This document shows, one piece after another, positions 1-7,184 of a DNA stretch of 14,675 nucleotides. How positions within the stretch are numbered: position 1 is the first letter of the stretch; each line of letters begins with the position of its first letter. Under the pieces are notes generated by a model. That model was given only the letters and a program-made list of their open reading frames with translations, was not told where the DNA came from and searched no databases. Source of the DNA: JAKACA01 sp050010115 (GTDB lineage: Bacteria; Actinomycetota; Acidimicrobiia; Acidimicrobiales; Bog-793); assembly GCA_050010115.1 (NCBI GenBank), contig JBEKLQ010000104.1, positions 1-14,675 on the forward strand, in the 5' to 3' direction. A program made the translations under genes and the position numbers.

Positions 1-728
1 AGCCCGGCCACGTCGGCGTCGTCAGGCAGGAGCGGCCGGAGCATCCGAGCCAGGTCGAGCGCTCGCTCGACGAGGTCGTTGCGCACCAGTCCAGGGCCGC
101 GCGGCGCCGTGTGGCCGGTGGTGAAGAGCAGATGAACGACCGTCAACACGGCGTCGATCCGAGCGGGCAGCTCGCTCGGGGCGGGGACCCGGTATGGGAT
201 GCGAGCCGCGGCGATCTTCTTCTTCGCCCGGGTGATCCGAGCGGCCATCGTGGGCTCGCTCACGAGAAACGCCCTCGCCACCTCACCAGTCGTCAACCCA
301 CACAGCAGGCGAAGAGTCAAGGCCACCTGCGCTTCGGGAGCGAGCGCCGGGTGGCAGCACGTGAAGACGAGGCGGAGGCGATCGTCGCCGGGTTCGCCCG
401 GCTGGCCAGGGCCGCGGTCGCCGCCGCCGCCGCCGGGTGCGAGGTCGTCGTCCACGAGCAGGGGCAGTCGCCTTTCGAGAGTCGAGCGCCGGCGGACCTC
501 GTCGAGGGCGCGGTGCCTGGCCACGGTGGTCAGCCACGCCGCCGGCCGCGTCGGGAGGCCCTCGGAGCGCCAGCGCGTCAGCGCCTTGGCGTAGGCGTCC
601 TGCACGCACTCCTCCGCCAGGTCGATGTCGCGAGTGACGCGCACCGTCGCAGCGAGGACGTAGCCCCACTCGCGACGGTGCGCGTCGGCGACGGCAGCGG
701 CGACGGCCTCCGCAGGCGGGCCGCCCAT
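1..728 (-). CDS. ECF sigma factor, ECF42/COG4941 type (3' end outside window)
   Basis: This is an extracytoplasmic-function RNA polymerase sigma factor. The minus frame opens at the ATG at 728 and stays open to the left edge, about 242 codons. Region 2 lies at about residues 15-80, with the segment DLAEECVQDAYAKAL and then PAAWLTTVARHRALDEVRR. The family-typical FTCCHPALAPEAQ is at about 122-134. Region 4, a helix-turn-helix around LTTGEVARAFLVSEPTMAAR, is at about 145-164. The sequence then continues into the extra C-terminal domain (HLLFTTGHTAP at about 199-209) that separates ECF42 proteins from minimal ECF factors. These proteins usually exceed 400 residues, so a large part is missing here. 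The gene begins 11 nt after the stop of the DGPF gene. That pairing is the known ECF42 arrangement, in which the sigma factor commonly drives DGPF-protein genes. No anti-sigma factor is visible. The target signal is unknown. Confidence 0.93.
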   Translation of the reverse strand, partial: MGGPPAEAVAAAVADAHRREWGYVLAATVRVTRDIDLAEECVQDAYAKALTRWRSEGLPTRPAAWLTTVARHRALDEVRRRSTLERRLPLLVDDDLAPGGGGGDRGPGQPGEPGDDRLRLVFTCCHPALAPEAQVALTLRLLCGLTTGEVARAFLVSEPTMAARITRAKKKIAAARIPYRVPAPSELPARIDAVLTVVHLLFTTGHTAPRGPGLVRNDLVERALDLARMLRPLLPDDADVAG

Positions 729-739
729 GATCGGGGACC

Positions 740-1087
740 TCAGTCGAAGACCCTGATCGGACGGACCTCGACCCCGCCGAACCTGGCAGGCACCTGCTTC
801 GCGATCTCGAGTGCCTCATCGAGGTCAGCCGCCTCGATGATGTAGTAGCCGCCGAGCGCTTCCTTCGTTTCGGCGAACGGGCCGTCTGTCACGCTCACAT
901 TGCCGTTCGAGTCCTGGCGGATCGAGGTTGCCGTCGACACCGACTGAAGGGCGTTGCCGCCCCGGATGGCGGCCTGATTGCGATCGCCGAACGCCGTGTG
1001 AGCCGCCATAACCTGCTCGCCGACCTCCTGCCCGCTGGTCTCGAAACCCGCCTCGTCTTCGTAAATGAGGACCAGGTATTGCGTCAT
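740..1087 (-). CDS. YCII-related (DGPF-domain) protein
   Basis: This 115-residue protein has the dimeric alpha/beta-barrel YCII/DGPF fold. It opens with MTQYLVLIYED, the usual first strand, and carries the signature DGPF at residues 68-71 followed by ETKE at 73-76 and the GGYYIIEAADLDEAL segment. The length is complete for the family. The ATG at 1087 is supported by a GGAAGG-type ribosome-binding site about 7 nt upstream. The gene is the first of a two-gene unit with the ECF42-type sigma factor 11 nt downstream. In studied actinobacteria, DGPF genes are the main targets of that sigma class. The biochemical activity of DGPF proteins is not established; some YCII relatives bind or dehalogenate small aromatic substrates, but nothing here allows a reaction to be assigned. 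Confidence 0.93.
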   Translation of the reverse strand: MTQYLVLIYEDEAGFETSGQEVGEQVMAAHTAFGDRNQAAIRGGNALQSVSTATSIRQDSNGNVSVTDGPFAETKEALGGYYIIEAADLDEALEIAKQVPARFGGVEVRPIRVFD

Positions 1088-1257
1088 ATCACCCTTCCTT
1101 TCGTCGCAGCCCGCCCACCGGACCGCTCATCATCACGACGAACGAGTCGAACCGGATCGACAGTTTCTCGCAAATAACCCCGAGACGGCGGCGTTGGCTG
1201 CCCACGACCGAGATCTCACGACCAGGCGGATATGTCGGGCTCCGGCGTGGCACAGTA
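1088..1257. promoter_or_regulatory. divergent intergenic region between DGPF gene and PAS-GGDEF gene
   Basis: These 170 bases separate two divergently transcribed genes and must hold at least the DGPF/sigma promoter. The minus-strand ribosome-binding site (GGAAGG) lies at about 1093-1100. I could not pick convincing -35/-10 boxes for either direction, nor a clear ECF-type bipartite motif, so the promoter call is positional only. Confidence 0.35.
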
Positions 1258-2664
1258 GTGGCGATGACTTCCGCCGGTCCCGGCCAACCTGGCGACACGA
1301 GCGATGCCGACCTGAAAGTGCTCGAATGCCAGAGCGACTTGTTCGTGCTGCTGGATGGTGATGGGTTCGTCATCTACAGCAACGAGGCCGCTCAGAGGAT
1401 GCTCGGATATTCGCCGGCCGCGCTCGTGGGCAGGCACATCACCGACCTCATCCATCCCGGTGACCTCGAGGGGGCGATCGAAGCCCTCGGCGAACTGCGC
1501 AGCGGCCTGCACGTGACTCCGGCCATCTTCCGGGTGCAGCGGGGCGACGGCGACTGGATGCCGCTGGAGCTCAGCGCGACGTCCCGCATCGACAGCGGGC
1601 CGTTCGCCGGCCGCGTCGTCGTCGTGGGCCGGTACCCGGGCGACCATGACGTCCAGATGCGCATCAGCCATCTGCTCACCGAGGGAGCTCCGATCGGCGA
1701 AGTGATCACGCTGATCCCCGAGCTCGGTCGCTGGCGGCATCCCGAGCGCTGCTACCTCGTCATGTTCGACGACGTGCACGGCAACCCGGCCCGGATGGGT
1801 GACGGGGTGGTCGCCCAGCTCATAGACGACCACGCCGGCGAGGCAACCCCTTGGGCCCGTGCCACCGCCAGTCGGGCGACGGTCGAATGCAGTCCGGACG
1901 AGCTGCCTGAGGAACTGCGCAGCGCTGCGGCCTCGGCAGGGCTCGCCAGCTGCCGTGCCGTCCCGGTGCCTGATCCTCTTCACGGGAGCACGGCTGTCAT
2001 CATCGAATGGGCGGCGACCAGCGGACCTCAGCTGTCGGTGCATCGCTACTCGGTCGGCCAGATGTCGACGGCGCTCTCACTGGTACTGCACTGGCGGCGT
2101 CACGTCACCGAGCTCGAGCGGGCTGCACGCAGTGACGGCCTCACGGGACTGAGCAATCGAGCGTCGTTCTTCGATCAGCTCGATGCCAGGCTGTGCAGCC
2201 CCGAACGCGGCGCTGCCGCAGACCCCGAGTCGCCGGCCGAGGTCGAGCCACTCGTCGGCGTGCTCTATGTCGATCTGGACCGCTTCAAGGTCGTCAATGA
2301 CGTGTACGGCCACGGGACCGGCGATGAAGTGTTGACCGAGGTGGCTCGGAGGATGAGCTCGGTGCTCCGGGAGCACGACGTGCTCGCTCGGCTCGGGGGC
2401 GACGAGTTCGCCGTGCTGTGCCTCGGCCTTCACAAGGTGAACGAAGTCACCGCTGTCGCCGACCGGCTCCTCACGGCGCTGAACAGCGAACCGATCGAGG
2501 TGGAGGGCCGAGCAGTCTCCATCGGCGCCAGCATCGGTATCGCCTTCGCGCCCACGACGGCGATACCCGGTGGCTCCGATGCGCTGCTCGAACTGGCGGA
2601 CGGCGCCATGTACGAGGCGAAGACGGCCGGCCGGAATCGCTGGGTCATCGCCCGAACCTCGTGA
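1258..2664 (+). CDS. PAS-GGDEF diguanylate cyclase
   Basis: This 468-residue soluble signalling protein is predicted to make cyclic di-GMP from two GTP. Residues about 20-130 form a PAS sensor domain (DLFVLLDGDGFVIYSN, then MLGYSPAALVGR). Residues about 135-285 are a linker or degenerate GAF-like region with no clear ligand site. Residues about 290-465 are the GGDEF domain, starting RSDGLTGLSNR. It has the metal-binding aspartate in YVDLDRF (D339), the catalytic GGDEF at 380-384, and the product-inhibition I-site RxxD (REHD, 371-374) exactly five residues before GGDEF. All key residues are intact, so an active, feedback-inhibited cyclase is expected. There is no membrane segment and no EAL domain. 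The start is GTG 1258 or ATG 1264, and no strong ribosome-binding site decides between them. It appears to be a single-gene unit. Confidence 0.93.
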   Translation: MAMTSAGPGQPGDTSDADLKVLECQSDLFVLLDGDGFVIYSNEAAQRMLGYSPAALVGRHITDLIHPGDLEGAIEALGELRSGLHVTPAIFRVQRGDGDWMPLELSATSRIDSGPFAGRVVVVGRYPGDHDVQMRISHLLTEGAPIGEVITLIPELGRWRHPERCYLVMFDDVHGNPARMGDGVVAQLIDDHAGEATPWARATASRATVECSPDELPEELRSAAASAGLASCRAVPVPDPLHGSTAVIIEWAATSGPQLSVHRYSVGQMSTALSLVLHWRRHVTELERAARSDGLTGLSNRASFFDQLDARLCSPERGAAADPESPAEVEPLVGVLYVDLDRFKVVNDVYGHGTGDEVLTEVARRMSSVLREHDVLARLGGDEFAVLCLGLHKVNEVTAVADRLLTALNSEPIEVEGRAVSIGASIGIAFAPTTAIPGGSDALLELADGAMYEAKTAGRNRWVIARTS

Positions 2665-2753
2665 GGCTGTCCCAGGATTACAAGGGATTGGTGCGATTCC
2701 AAACAGCGGCGGTTCACCCCCCGCTAGCCCCTTCGATTCGAGGAGTCTGAGGC

Positions 2754-3590
2754 GTGGAACTCTTACAGCTCGAGCTTCGGCATGGCGAGGCCGGCGAGCA
2801 GGCTGGCGCCGTCGCTCTGGTCACGCTCAACGACCCCGGTCACCGTAACGTGCTGTCCGGGCAGTTGGTGGCCGAGCTCATAGAGACGTTGGACGCGGTC
2901 GAGTCCGACACGTCTGTGGGAGCCCTCGTCGTGACCGGCGCCCCGCCGGCGTTCTGCGCAGGGGCGGATCTCGGCAACCTTGCGGCCGAGCGTGACCGCG
3001 CGACGGAGCACATTCAGGCCGAGCAGCGGTCGGGGGTGGAGGCCGGGTTGCGGGGGATCTACGAAGGGTTTCTCAGGGTGGCGAGATGCCCGCTGCCCAC
3101 CGTCGCAGCCGTCAACGGGCCGGCCGTCGGAGCCGGCATGAACCTCGCGCTCGCTTGCGATGTCCGGATCGCCGGGCGGGCGGCTCGCTTCGACACGAGG
3201 TTCCTCGACCTCGGCCTGCACCCCGGCGGCGGCCACACGTTCATGTTGCAGCGCGTCGCCGGTGCGCAGGTCGCCGCCGCCATGGTGCTGTTCGGCCAGC
3301 GCCTCGACGGGCAGGCCGCCGCTACGCACGGCCTCGCTTGGGCGTGCGTGGACGACGACGAGTTGCTGGACTACGCGGTCGAGTTCGCCTTGGCGGCGGC
3401 TTCGGCGCCGCGGGCGCTGGCGATGCGGGTAAAGGACACGCTCCGGGTCGTTGCGGGCCCCGGTGACCATGATGCAGCCGTCGAGGTGGAGCTAGCTGCC
3501 CAGATCTGGTCGATGGGCCAGCCGTTCTTCGCCGAGCGCCTGGCGGCCTTGCGCGACCGCGTGTCCCGCAAGCAGAGCGAGGCTCGATGA
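2754..3590 (+). CDS. enoyl-CoA hydratase/isomerase (crotonase) family protein
   Basis: This 278-residue crotonase-fold protein is expected to act on an acyl-CoA in the cytoplasm. The oxyanion-hole segments are present: CAGADL at 68-73, and NGPAVGAGMNLALACD around 121-136. The two glutamates that hydrate the double bond in true enoyl-CoA hydratases are not at their expected places: the first is N130 and the second aligns near F150. An aspartate (D152, in FLDLGLHPGGG) falls where dienoyl-CoA isomerases keep a catalytic Asp. An isomerase, or another crotonase reaction, is therefore more likely than simple hydration; this alignment was done by eye. The GTG at 2754 is supported by GAGGAG at 2740-2745, spaced 8 nt. 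The stop overlaps the next gene's ATG by 4 nt, implying translational coupling to the GH5 lipoprotein gene. Confidence 0.9.
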   Translation: MELLQLELRHGEAGEQAGAVALVTLNDPGHRNVLSGQLVAELIETLDAVESDTSVGALVVTGAPPAFCAGADLGNLAAERDRATEHIQAEQRSGVEAGLRGIYEGFLRVARCPLPTVAAVNGPAVGAGMNLALACDVRIAGRAARFDTRFLDLGLHPGGGHTFMLQRVAGAQVAAAMVLFGQRLDGQAAATHGLAWACVDDDELLDYAVEFALAAASAPRALAMRVKDTLRVVAGPGDHDAAVEVELAAQIWSMGQPFFAERLAALRDRVSRKQSEAR

Positions 3591-5167
3591 TCCACGGCTC
3601 CGGCTCGCCCGCGCAGCCGGGGCGAGTCGTGGCGGTCATGGCGCTGGCGGCGGTCGTCGCAGGTTGTTCGTCCACGGCTGCGGGCGGGAGCCACAACCAC
3701 ACGGCGACGACGGTACGGCGGCAGGCGGTGGGCAGCACGCCGGCGATCTTCGTCAGCCACGCCGGGCGCTGGCTCACGAACTCAGCCGGCCAGGTGGTCA
3801 TCGTCCATGGCGTGAACATGGTGTTCAAGCGACCGCCGTACGAGCCACAGGCGGCGGGTTTCGGGTCGGAGGCGGCGAGCACGTTGGCGGGCGACGGCCT
3901 CGACGTCGTGCGCGTCGGCGTCATCTACTCCGCCGTCGAGCCCGAGCCCGGGGTGTTCTCGAGCGCCTACGTCGACTCGATCGTGAGCACCGTGGCGGCC
4001 CTTGCGCACGAGGGCGTGTACTCGCTTCTCGACTTCCACCAGGATCAGCTCAGCACGGGATTCGGTGGGGAAGGGTTCCCGGCGTGGTCCGTCGACACCG
4101 GAGGCCTGCCGGTGCATCGTTACGTGTTCCCGCTCGGCTACACGGACAGCCCGGCGCTCGGAGAGGCCTACGACAACTTCTGGGCGGACCGGCCTGGCCC
4201 AGGCGGCATCGGCCTGCAGCAGCGGTACGCCGCCGCCTGGCGGTATGTGGCCGAGCGCTTTGCCGGCAACGAGTGGGTGCTCGGCTACGACTTGTTCAAC
4301 GAGCCCTGGCCGGGCCACTCCTCGGACGCTCAGCTCGGGGCGTTCTACACGACGGTGATCTCGGCCATCCGCTCGGTCGATCGCCGGCACCTGATCTTCT
4401 ACGAGCCTTATGTCCTGTCCGATTTCGGTGTTCAGACGCACCTGCCGGACTTCGCCGATCCGGCGCTCGGGATGTCGTTCCACGACTACTGCCTGAGCGA
4501 CGCAGTCACCCACGAAGCGTCCTGCACGCGTTCAGAGGAGCTGGTGATCGCGAACGCGCTGGCGAGATCGGCCTCCACGGGTAATGCGTTGTTGATGAGC
4601 GAGTTCGGCTCGACCGACGACCTGGCAGACCTCGGACGCGTGGTGTCCGACGCAGACTCCCACCAGATCCCGTGGATCGACTGGGCGTACTGCGGGTGCG
4701 ACGACCCGACCGGCACGATCCCGCCGGCCATCGAGGCGCTCGTCTCGAACCCTCGGCTTCCGGCGACCGGCGCCAATGTCGACGAGGCCAAGCTGGCGGT
4801 TCTGGCGGAGCCGTACCCGCGTGTCGTGGCCGGCACGCCATCTTCATACTCGTTCGACCTGGTGACGCACACGTTCCGTCTTGCGTACACGACGCGGTCG
4901 CCGAGCGGGCGCGCGTTCGGGGCCGGGTCGTGCACAGCGGTCGTGATACCGGCGTTCCAGTATCGCCACGGGTACGTCGCCGAAGTGCAGGGTGCTCGGG
5001 TGACATCGCCACCCGGTGCCGGCGTGCTCACGCTGGCGCAGTCGACGCAGTCGACGCAGTCGACGCAGTCGAACAGTGCCGTCGGGATCGTCACCATTGA
5101 GATCCGGCCGGTAGCCAATGGGCGGACCACCACACCTGAGGAGGCCTCGATCAGCGCCTGCACGTGA
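3587..5167 (+). CDS. GH5 glycoside hydrolase lipoprotein, endoglycoceramidase-like
   Basis: This is a 526-residue exported enzyme. The N-terminus is a lipoprotein signal peptide: a hydrophobic stretch at 14-26, then lipobox VAGC with the modifiable cysteine at C27. A low-complexity Ser/Gly/His/Thr linker follows. The (beta/alpha)8 GH5 barrel spans about 55-390, with the acid/base E239 in FNEP and the nucleophile E339 in LLMSEFG. DFHQD at 149-153 and the order of motifs resemble Rhodococcus endoglycoceramidase II, whose catalytic pair is E233/E351. A C-terminal beta-sandwich occupies about 405-526 and contains a QST repeat at 485-495. Predicted role: cleaving the glycan from glycosphingolipid-like or other glycolipid substrates at the cell surface. 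A different GH5 specificity cannot be excluded. The ATG overlaps the stop of the upstream crotonase gene (ATGA). Confidence 0.9.
   Translation: MIHGSGSPAQPGRVVAVMALAAVVAGCSSTAAGGSHNHTATTVRRQAVGSTPAIFVSHAGRWLTNSAGQVVIVHGVNMVFKRPPYEPQAAGFGSEAASTLAGDGLDVVRVGVIYSAVEPEPGVFSSAYVDSIVSTVAALAHEGVYSLLDFHQDQLSTGFGGEGFPAWSVDTGGLPVHRYVFPLGYTDSPALGEAYDNFWADRPGPGGIGLQQRYAAAWRYVAERFAGNEWVLGYDLFNEPWPGHSSDAQLGAFYTTVISAIRSVDRRHLIFYEPYVLSDFGVQTHLPDFADPALGMSFHDYCLSDAVTHEASCTRSEELVIANALARSASTGNALLMSEFGSTDDLADLGRVVSDADSHQIPWIDWAYCGCDDPTGTIPPAIEALVSNPRLPATGANVDEAKLAVLAEPYPRVVAGTPSSYSFDLVTHTFRLAYTTRSPSGRAFGAGSCTAVVIPAFQYRHGYVAEVQGARVTSPPGAGVLTLAQSTQSTQSTQSNSAVGIVTIEIRPVANGRTTTPEEASISACT
5039..5074 (+). repeat. 9-bp in-frame tandem repeat (cagtcgacg) in GH5 gene
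   Basis: Three exact copies of the 9-mer cagtcgacg are followed by a fourth differing in the last bases (cagtcgaac). Each unit encodes Gln-Ser-Thr, giving a short polar loop in the C-terminal domain of the GH5 lipoprotein. Because the unit is a multiple of three, changes in copy number would not break the frame. Confidence 0.95.
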
Positions 5168-5257
5168 GGGCCGCGCGATGCAGACCGGTCGTCTTCCGCT
5201 GAGTTGCGCGGCCGCGTTCGCGTACACTGCGAGCGCCCGCCGGCGGCCGATGCGGGT

Positions 5258-5351
5258 GCTCCGGCGCTCGGGCGCGCGTGCTCCGGCGCTCCGGCGCGCG
5301 GGTGCTCCGGCGCTCCGGCGCTCCGGCGCTCGGGTGCTCGGGTGCTCGGGC
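5258..5351. repeat. 8-bp GC-rich tandem array (gctcSggY)
   Basis: Read as gctccggc/gctcgggt/gctcgggc variants, the array holds eleven 8-bp units plus one 6-bp unit (5274-5279). The third variant type is gcgcgggt. It lies in the 241-base gap between the GH5 and SRPBCC genes (5168-5408), in which I see no other gene. The array contains no stop codon in any of the six frames, so it creates long spurious ORFs rich in Arg, Ala, Pro and Gly on both strands. Confidence 0.93.
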
Positions 5352-5352
5352 T

Positions 5353-5382
5353 GGGAGGCGGGAGGGAGGCGGGAGGGAGGCG
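5353..5382. repeat. 11-bp G-rich tandem repeat (gggaggcggga)
   Basis: Two exact copies of an 11-mer and a partial third follow the 8-bp array directly. The strand is strongly purine-rich, with several GGG runs close together, which could favour G-quadruplex or slipped-strand structure. It ends about 26 nt before the start codon of the SRPBCC gene. Confidence 0.9.
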
Positions 5383-5408
5383 CTGGTTGTGCGAACGGTC
5401 CGCGACCG

Positions 5409-5843
5409 ATGAGGACCACAGTCCGCGTGTCGGGCCGGTACCATGCCGCACCTGCGACCCTGTTCGCCTGCGTGGCGGACTACCAGGTAGCGCCCTTGTT
5501 CATCGACGGTCTCGAGCGGCTCAGTCCCTTGACCGAGGTCACGTCGGAGGAGGGGGCTCGTTTTGAGGCCGTCATGCGGGTGGGGCCGAAGACCTTCCGG
5601 ACGACGGTCGAGATCACCGAATACGACCCGGATCACCTTGTCACGTGGGCATCGGCGGGTGGGCAGCAGCAGCACCTCACGTTCAAGCTCGTGCCCGACG
5701 GGGAGTCGACGAAGGTTCTGCTCGAGGTCTCCTACGAGCGGCTCTCCGGGTTCACCGGCGTGCTCATGGCTCCCGTGGTGGAGGAAACCGTCCGGGCGCA
5801 CGCCCACGGCGCCCTCCGGAAACTCCGCCGCCACGTGGGGTGA
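5409..5843 (+). CDS. SRPBCC (START/Bet v1-like) protein
   Basis: This 144-residue protein fits the SRPBCC small-molecule-binding fold. It starts with a beta strand (TTVRVSGRYHAAPATLFACVADY), continues with alternating strands (FRTTVEITEYDPDHLVTW; HLTFKLVPDGESTKVLLEVSYE), and ends in a long C-terminal helix (EETVRAHAHGALRKLRRHV). Members include polyketide cyclases, lipid-transfer proteins and COQ10-like proteins; no specific ligand can be named. I chose the ATG at 5409 because it begins right at the domain edge, although the ribosome-binding site is weak. The frame is also open far upstream, through the GC-rich arrays back to an ATG at 5118 inside the GH5 gene, but that extension encodes low-complexity repeat peptide and is unlikely to be protein. 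It converges on the amidohydrolase gene with only 26 nt between stops and no obvious terminator hairpin. Confidence 0.85.
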   Translation: MRTTVRVSGRYHAAPATLFACVADYQVAPLFIDGLERLSPLTEVTSEEGARFEAVMRVGPKTFRTTVEITEYDPDHLVTWASAGGQQQHLTFKLVPDGESTKVLLEVSYERLSGFTGVLMAPVVEETVRAHAHGALRKLRRHVG

Positions 5844-5869
5844 TGCCGGCTCTCCTCTCGTCGGGCTTC

Positions 5870-7084
5870 CTAGGCTGCGAGCAACCTCGCCGCAATCGAC
5901 GGGCCGATCAGGTCGAGGAAGTTGTCGGAGTAGAAGCGTCGCCGGGTCGCCTCGCTCGCGTCGCCGAGGGACGCTTCGAAGCGCTCGATGGGTCGCCTTC
6001 CGCCCTCGACATGCGGGTAGTCGGAGGAGAACATGCAGACGAAGTCTCCGGCGTTGGCGATGATCCAACCGACGTCCTCGGTCGGGTACGGCGTGAAGCG
6101 GATCTGCCGCTGTACGTACTCGCTCGGGCGTAGCTGGAGTCGCTGCAGCCGTTCCTCGTGGCGGGCGAACGCCTGGAAGGCCGACTCCATCTGTCGCATC
6201 CACGACGGGACCCAGATCGCTCCTTGCTCGATCACTCCGAACCGCAGTTCGGGGAAGCGGTCGAGCACCCCGTCGAAGATCATCGTCGCCAGCGTCTGTG
6301 CGGGCGGGCCCGGGATGCCCATGTAGTCGACGGACCGGAAGTTCTCCTCCCCGCCGTGGAAGTCGGGCGGGATCGGCAACCCGTTGCGGAAGTAGCTCGC
6401 GTCGATCAGATCCGACGTGCCGCCGACGTGGAAGACGATCGGGACCCTGGCCTCTTGTGCCTGTGCCCAGACCGGGTCGAGGCCGATGTGGCTCGGGGAG
6501 TGGTCGGTTGGGCAGCCGGAGGCCACGAGCAACGCCGCCGCTCCGCTGCCGATCGCCTCACCGGCCATCCACGCCGCCAGCTCGAAGTCGGCCAGCGGCA
6601 CGTAACAGGTGGGCAGCAGCCTCGGGTCGACCGAGCAGAAGTCGATCATGCCCCGGTTGTGGGCCCGGGCCGTCCCATAGGCGAAGGCGAGGTCGCCGGC
6701 ATGCTCCCAGTCGCGCAGGCGCCTGTTGTGGAACGTGTTGAAGACAAGCTGGCTCGAGAAACCCAACAAGTCCAACGCCCTCCCCCGATCCTCCGGGATG
6801 AACGATCCGGTGGCGGCGAAGTTCTTCCGGGCCATGATCTCGGCTTCCTCGGTCGACCGGTATTCGTCCGAGGCGTGCTTGACCCGCAGGCGCTCGAAGC
6901 TGTCCGCGAGGTTGTGCTGTTGCTCCGCGGGGTCGCCGGTCTGCCGTAGCTCGTTGCCACCCGGGTAGCGAAGCGGCTGGATCCGGTCACGGATCCCGGC
7001 ATCCGCGTAGTCCCGGAGCCAGGTCGGCGTCTCCATGATGTGGGCATCGGCGTCGTGCACAACCCGCCCGCTGCTGTAGGGCAT
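5870..7084 (-). CDS. amidohydrolase family 2 metal-dependent hydrolase/decarboxylase
   Basis: This 404-residue TIM-barrel protein belongs to the amidohydrolase-2 (ACMSD-like) group, which hydrolyses or decarboxylates small organic acids using one metal. Near the N-terminus VVHDADAHIME (8-18) stands where the first metal-binding D-x-H element lies. VPIVFHVGG gives a likely ligand at H219. The late catalytic aspartate is D355 in MFSSDYPHVEGG. IEQGAIWVPSWMRQME (285-300) is typical of actinobacterial members. The first element has one His rather than a clear HxH pair, as in several subfamilies. The ATG at 7084 is set by AAAGGAG with 5 nt spacing; an open extension up to 7279 runs into the rhodanese gene's 3' end and is rejected. 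It lies 100 nt downstream of the rhodanese gene on the same strand, and may share its transcript. The substrate is unknown. Confidence 0.88.
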   Translation of the reverse strand: MPYSSGRVVHDADAHIMETPTWLRDYADAGIRDRIQPLRYPGGNELRQTGDPAEQQHNLADSFERLRVKHASDEYRSTEEAEIMARKNFAATGSFIPEDRGRALDLLGFSSQLVFNTFHNRRLRDWEHAGDLAFAYGTARAHNRGMIDFCSVDPRLLPTCYVPLADFELAAWMAGEAIGSGAAALLVASGCPTDHSPSHIGLDPVWAQAQEARVPIVFHVGGTSDLIDASYFRNGLPIPPDFHGGEENFRSVDYMGIPGPPAQTLATMIFDGVLDRFPELRFGVIEQGAIWVPSWMRQMESAFQAFARHEERLQRLQLRPSEYVQRQIRFTPYPTEDVGWIIANAGDFVCMFSSDYPHVEGGRRPIERFEASLGDASEATRRRFYSDNFLDLIGPSIAARLLAA

Positions 7085-7184
7085 CACGACTCCTTTCGTC
7101 CGTCGCGCTTTGTTGCCTGGTGAGTCTGTAATCCAGCCTCGCGCGGGTGGGACCGGATTGCTCGCCGTGGGCTGGGTGGGGCTG

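Noticed and set aside
111..845. Long plus-strand ORF across the sigma factor region
   Set aside because: It is antisense to the ECF42-type sigma factor, which has recognisable regions 2 and 4. The plus translation has no family features.
5118..5408. Possible N-terminal extension of the SRPBCC protein through the GC-rich arrays
   Set aside because: The peptide is low-complexity Arg/Ala/Gly generated by the repeat. The array lacks stops in all frames, and the domain begins right at the ATG at 5409.
4486..6203. Several long minus-strand open frames over the GH5 gene and arrays
   Set aside because: They are antisense to genes with clear family motifs, are rich in Arg/Pro/Ala, and exist because GC-rich DNA has few stop codons.
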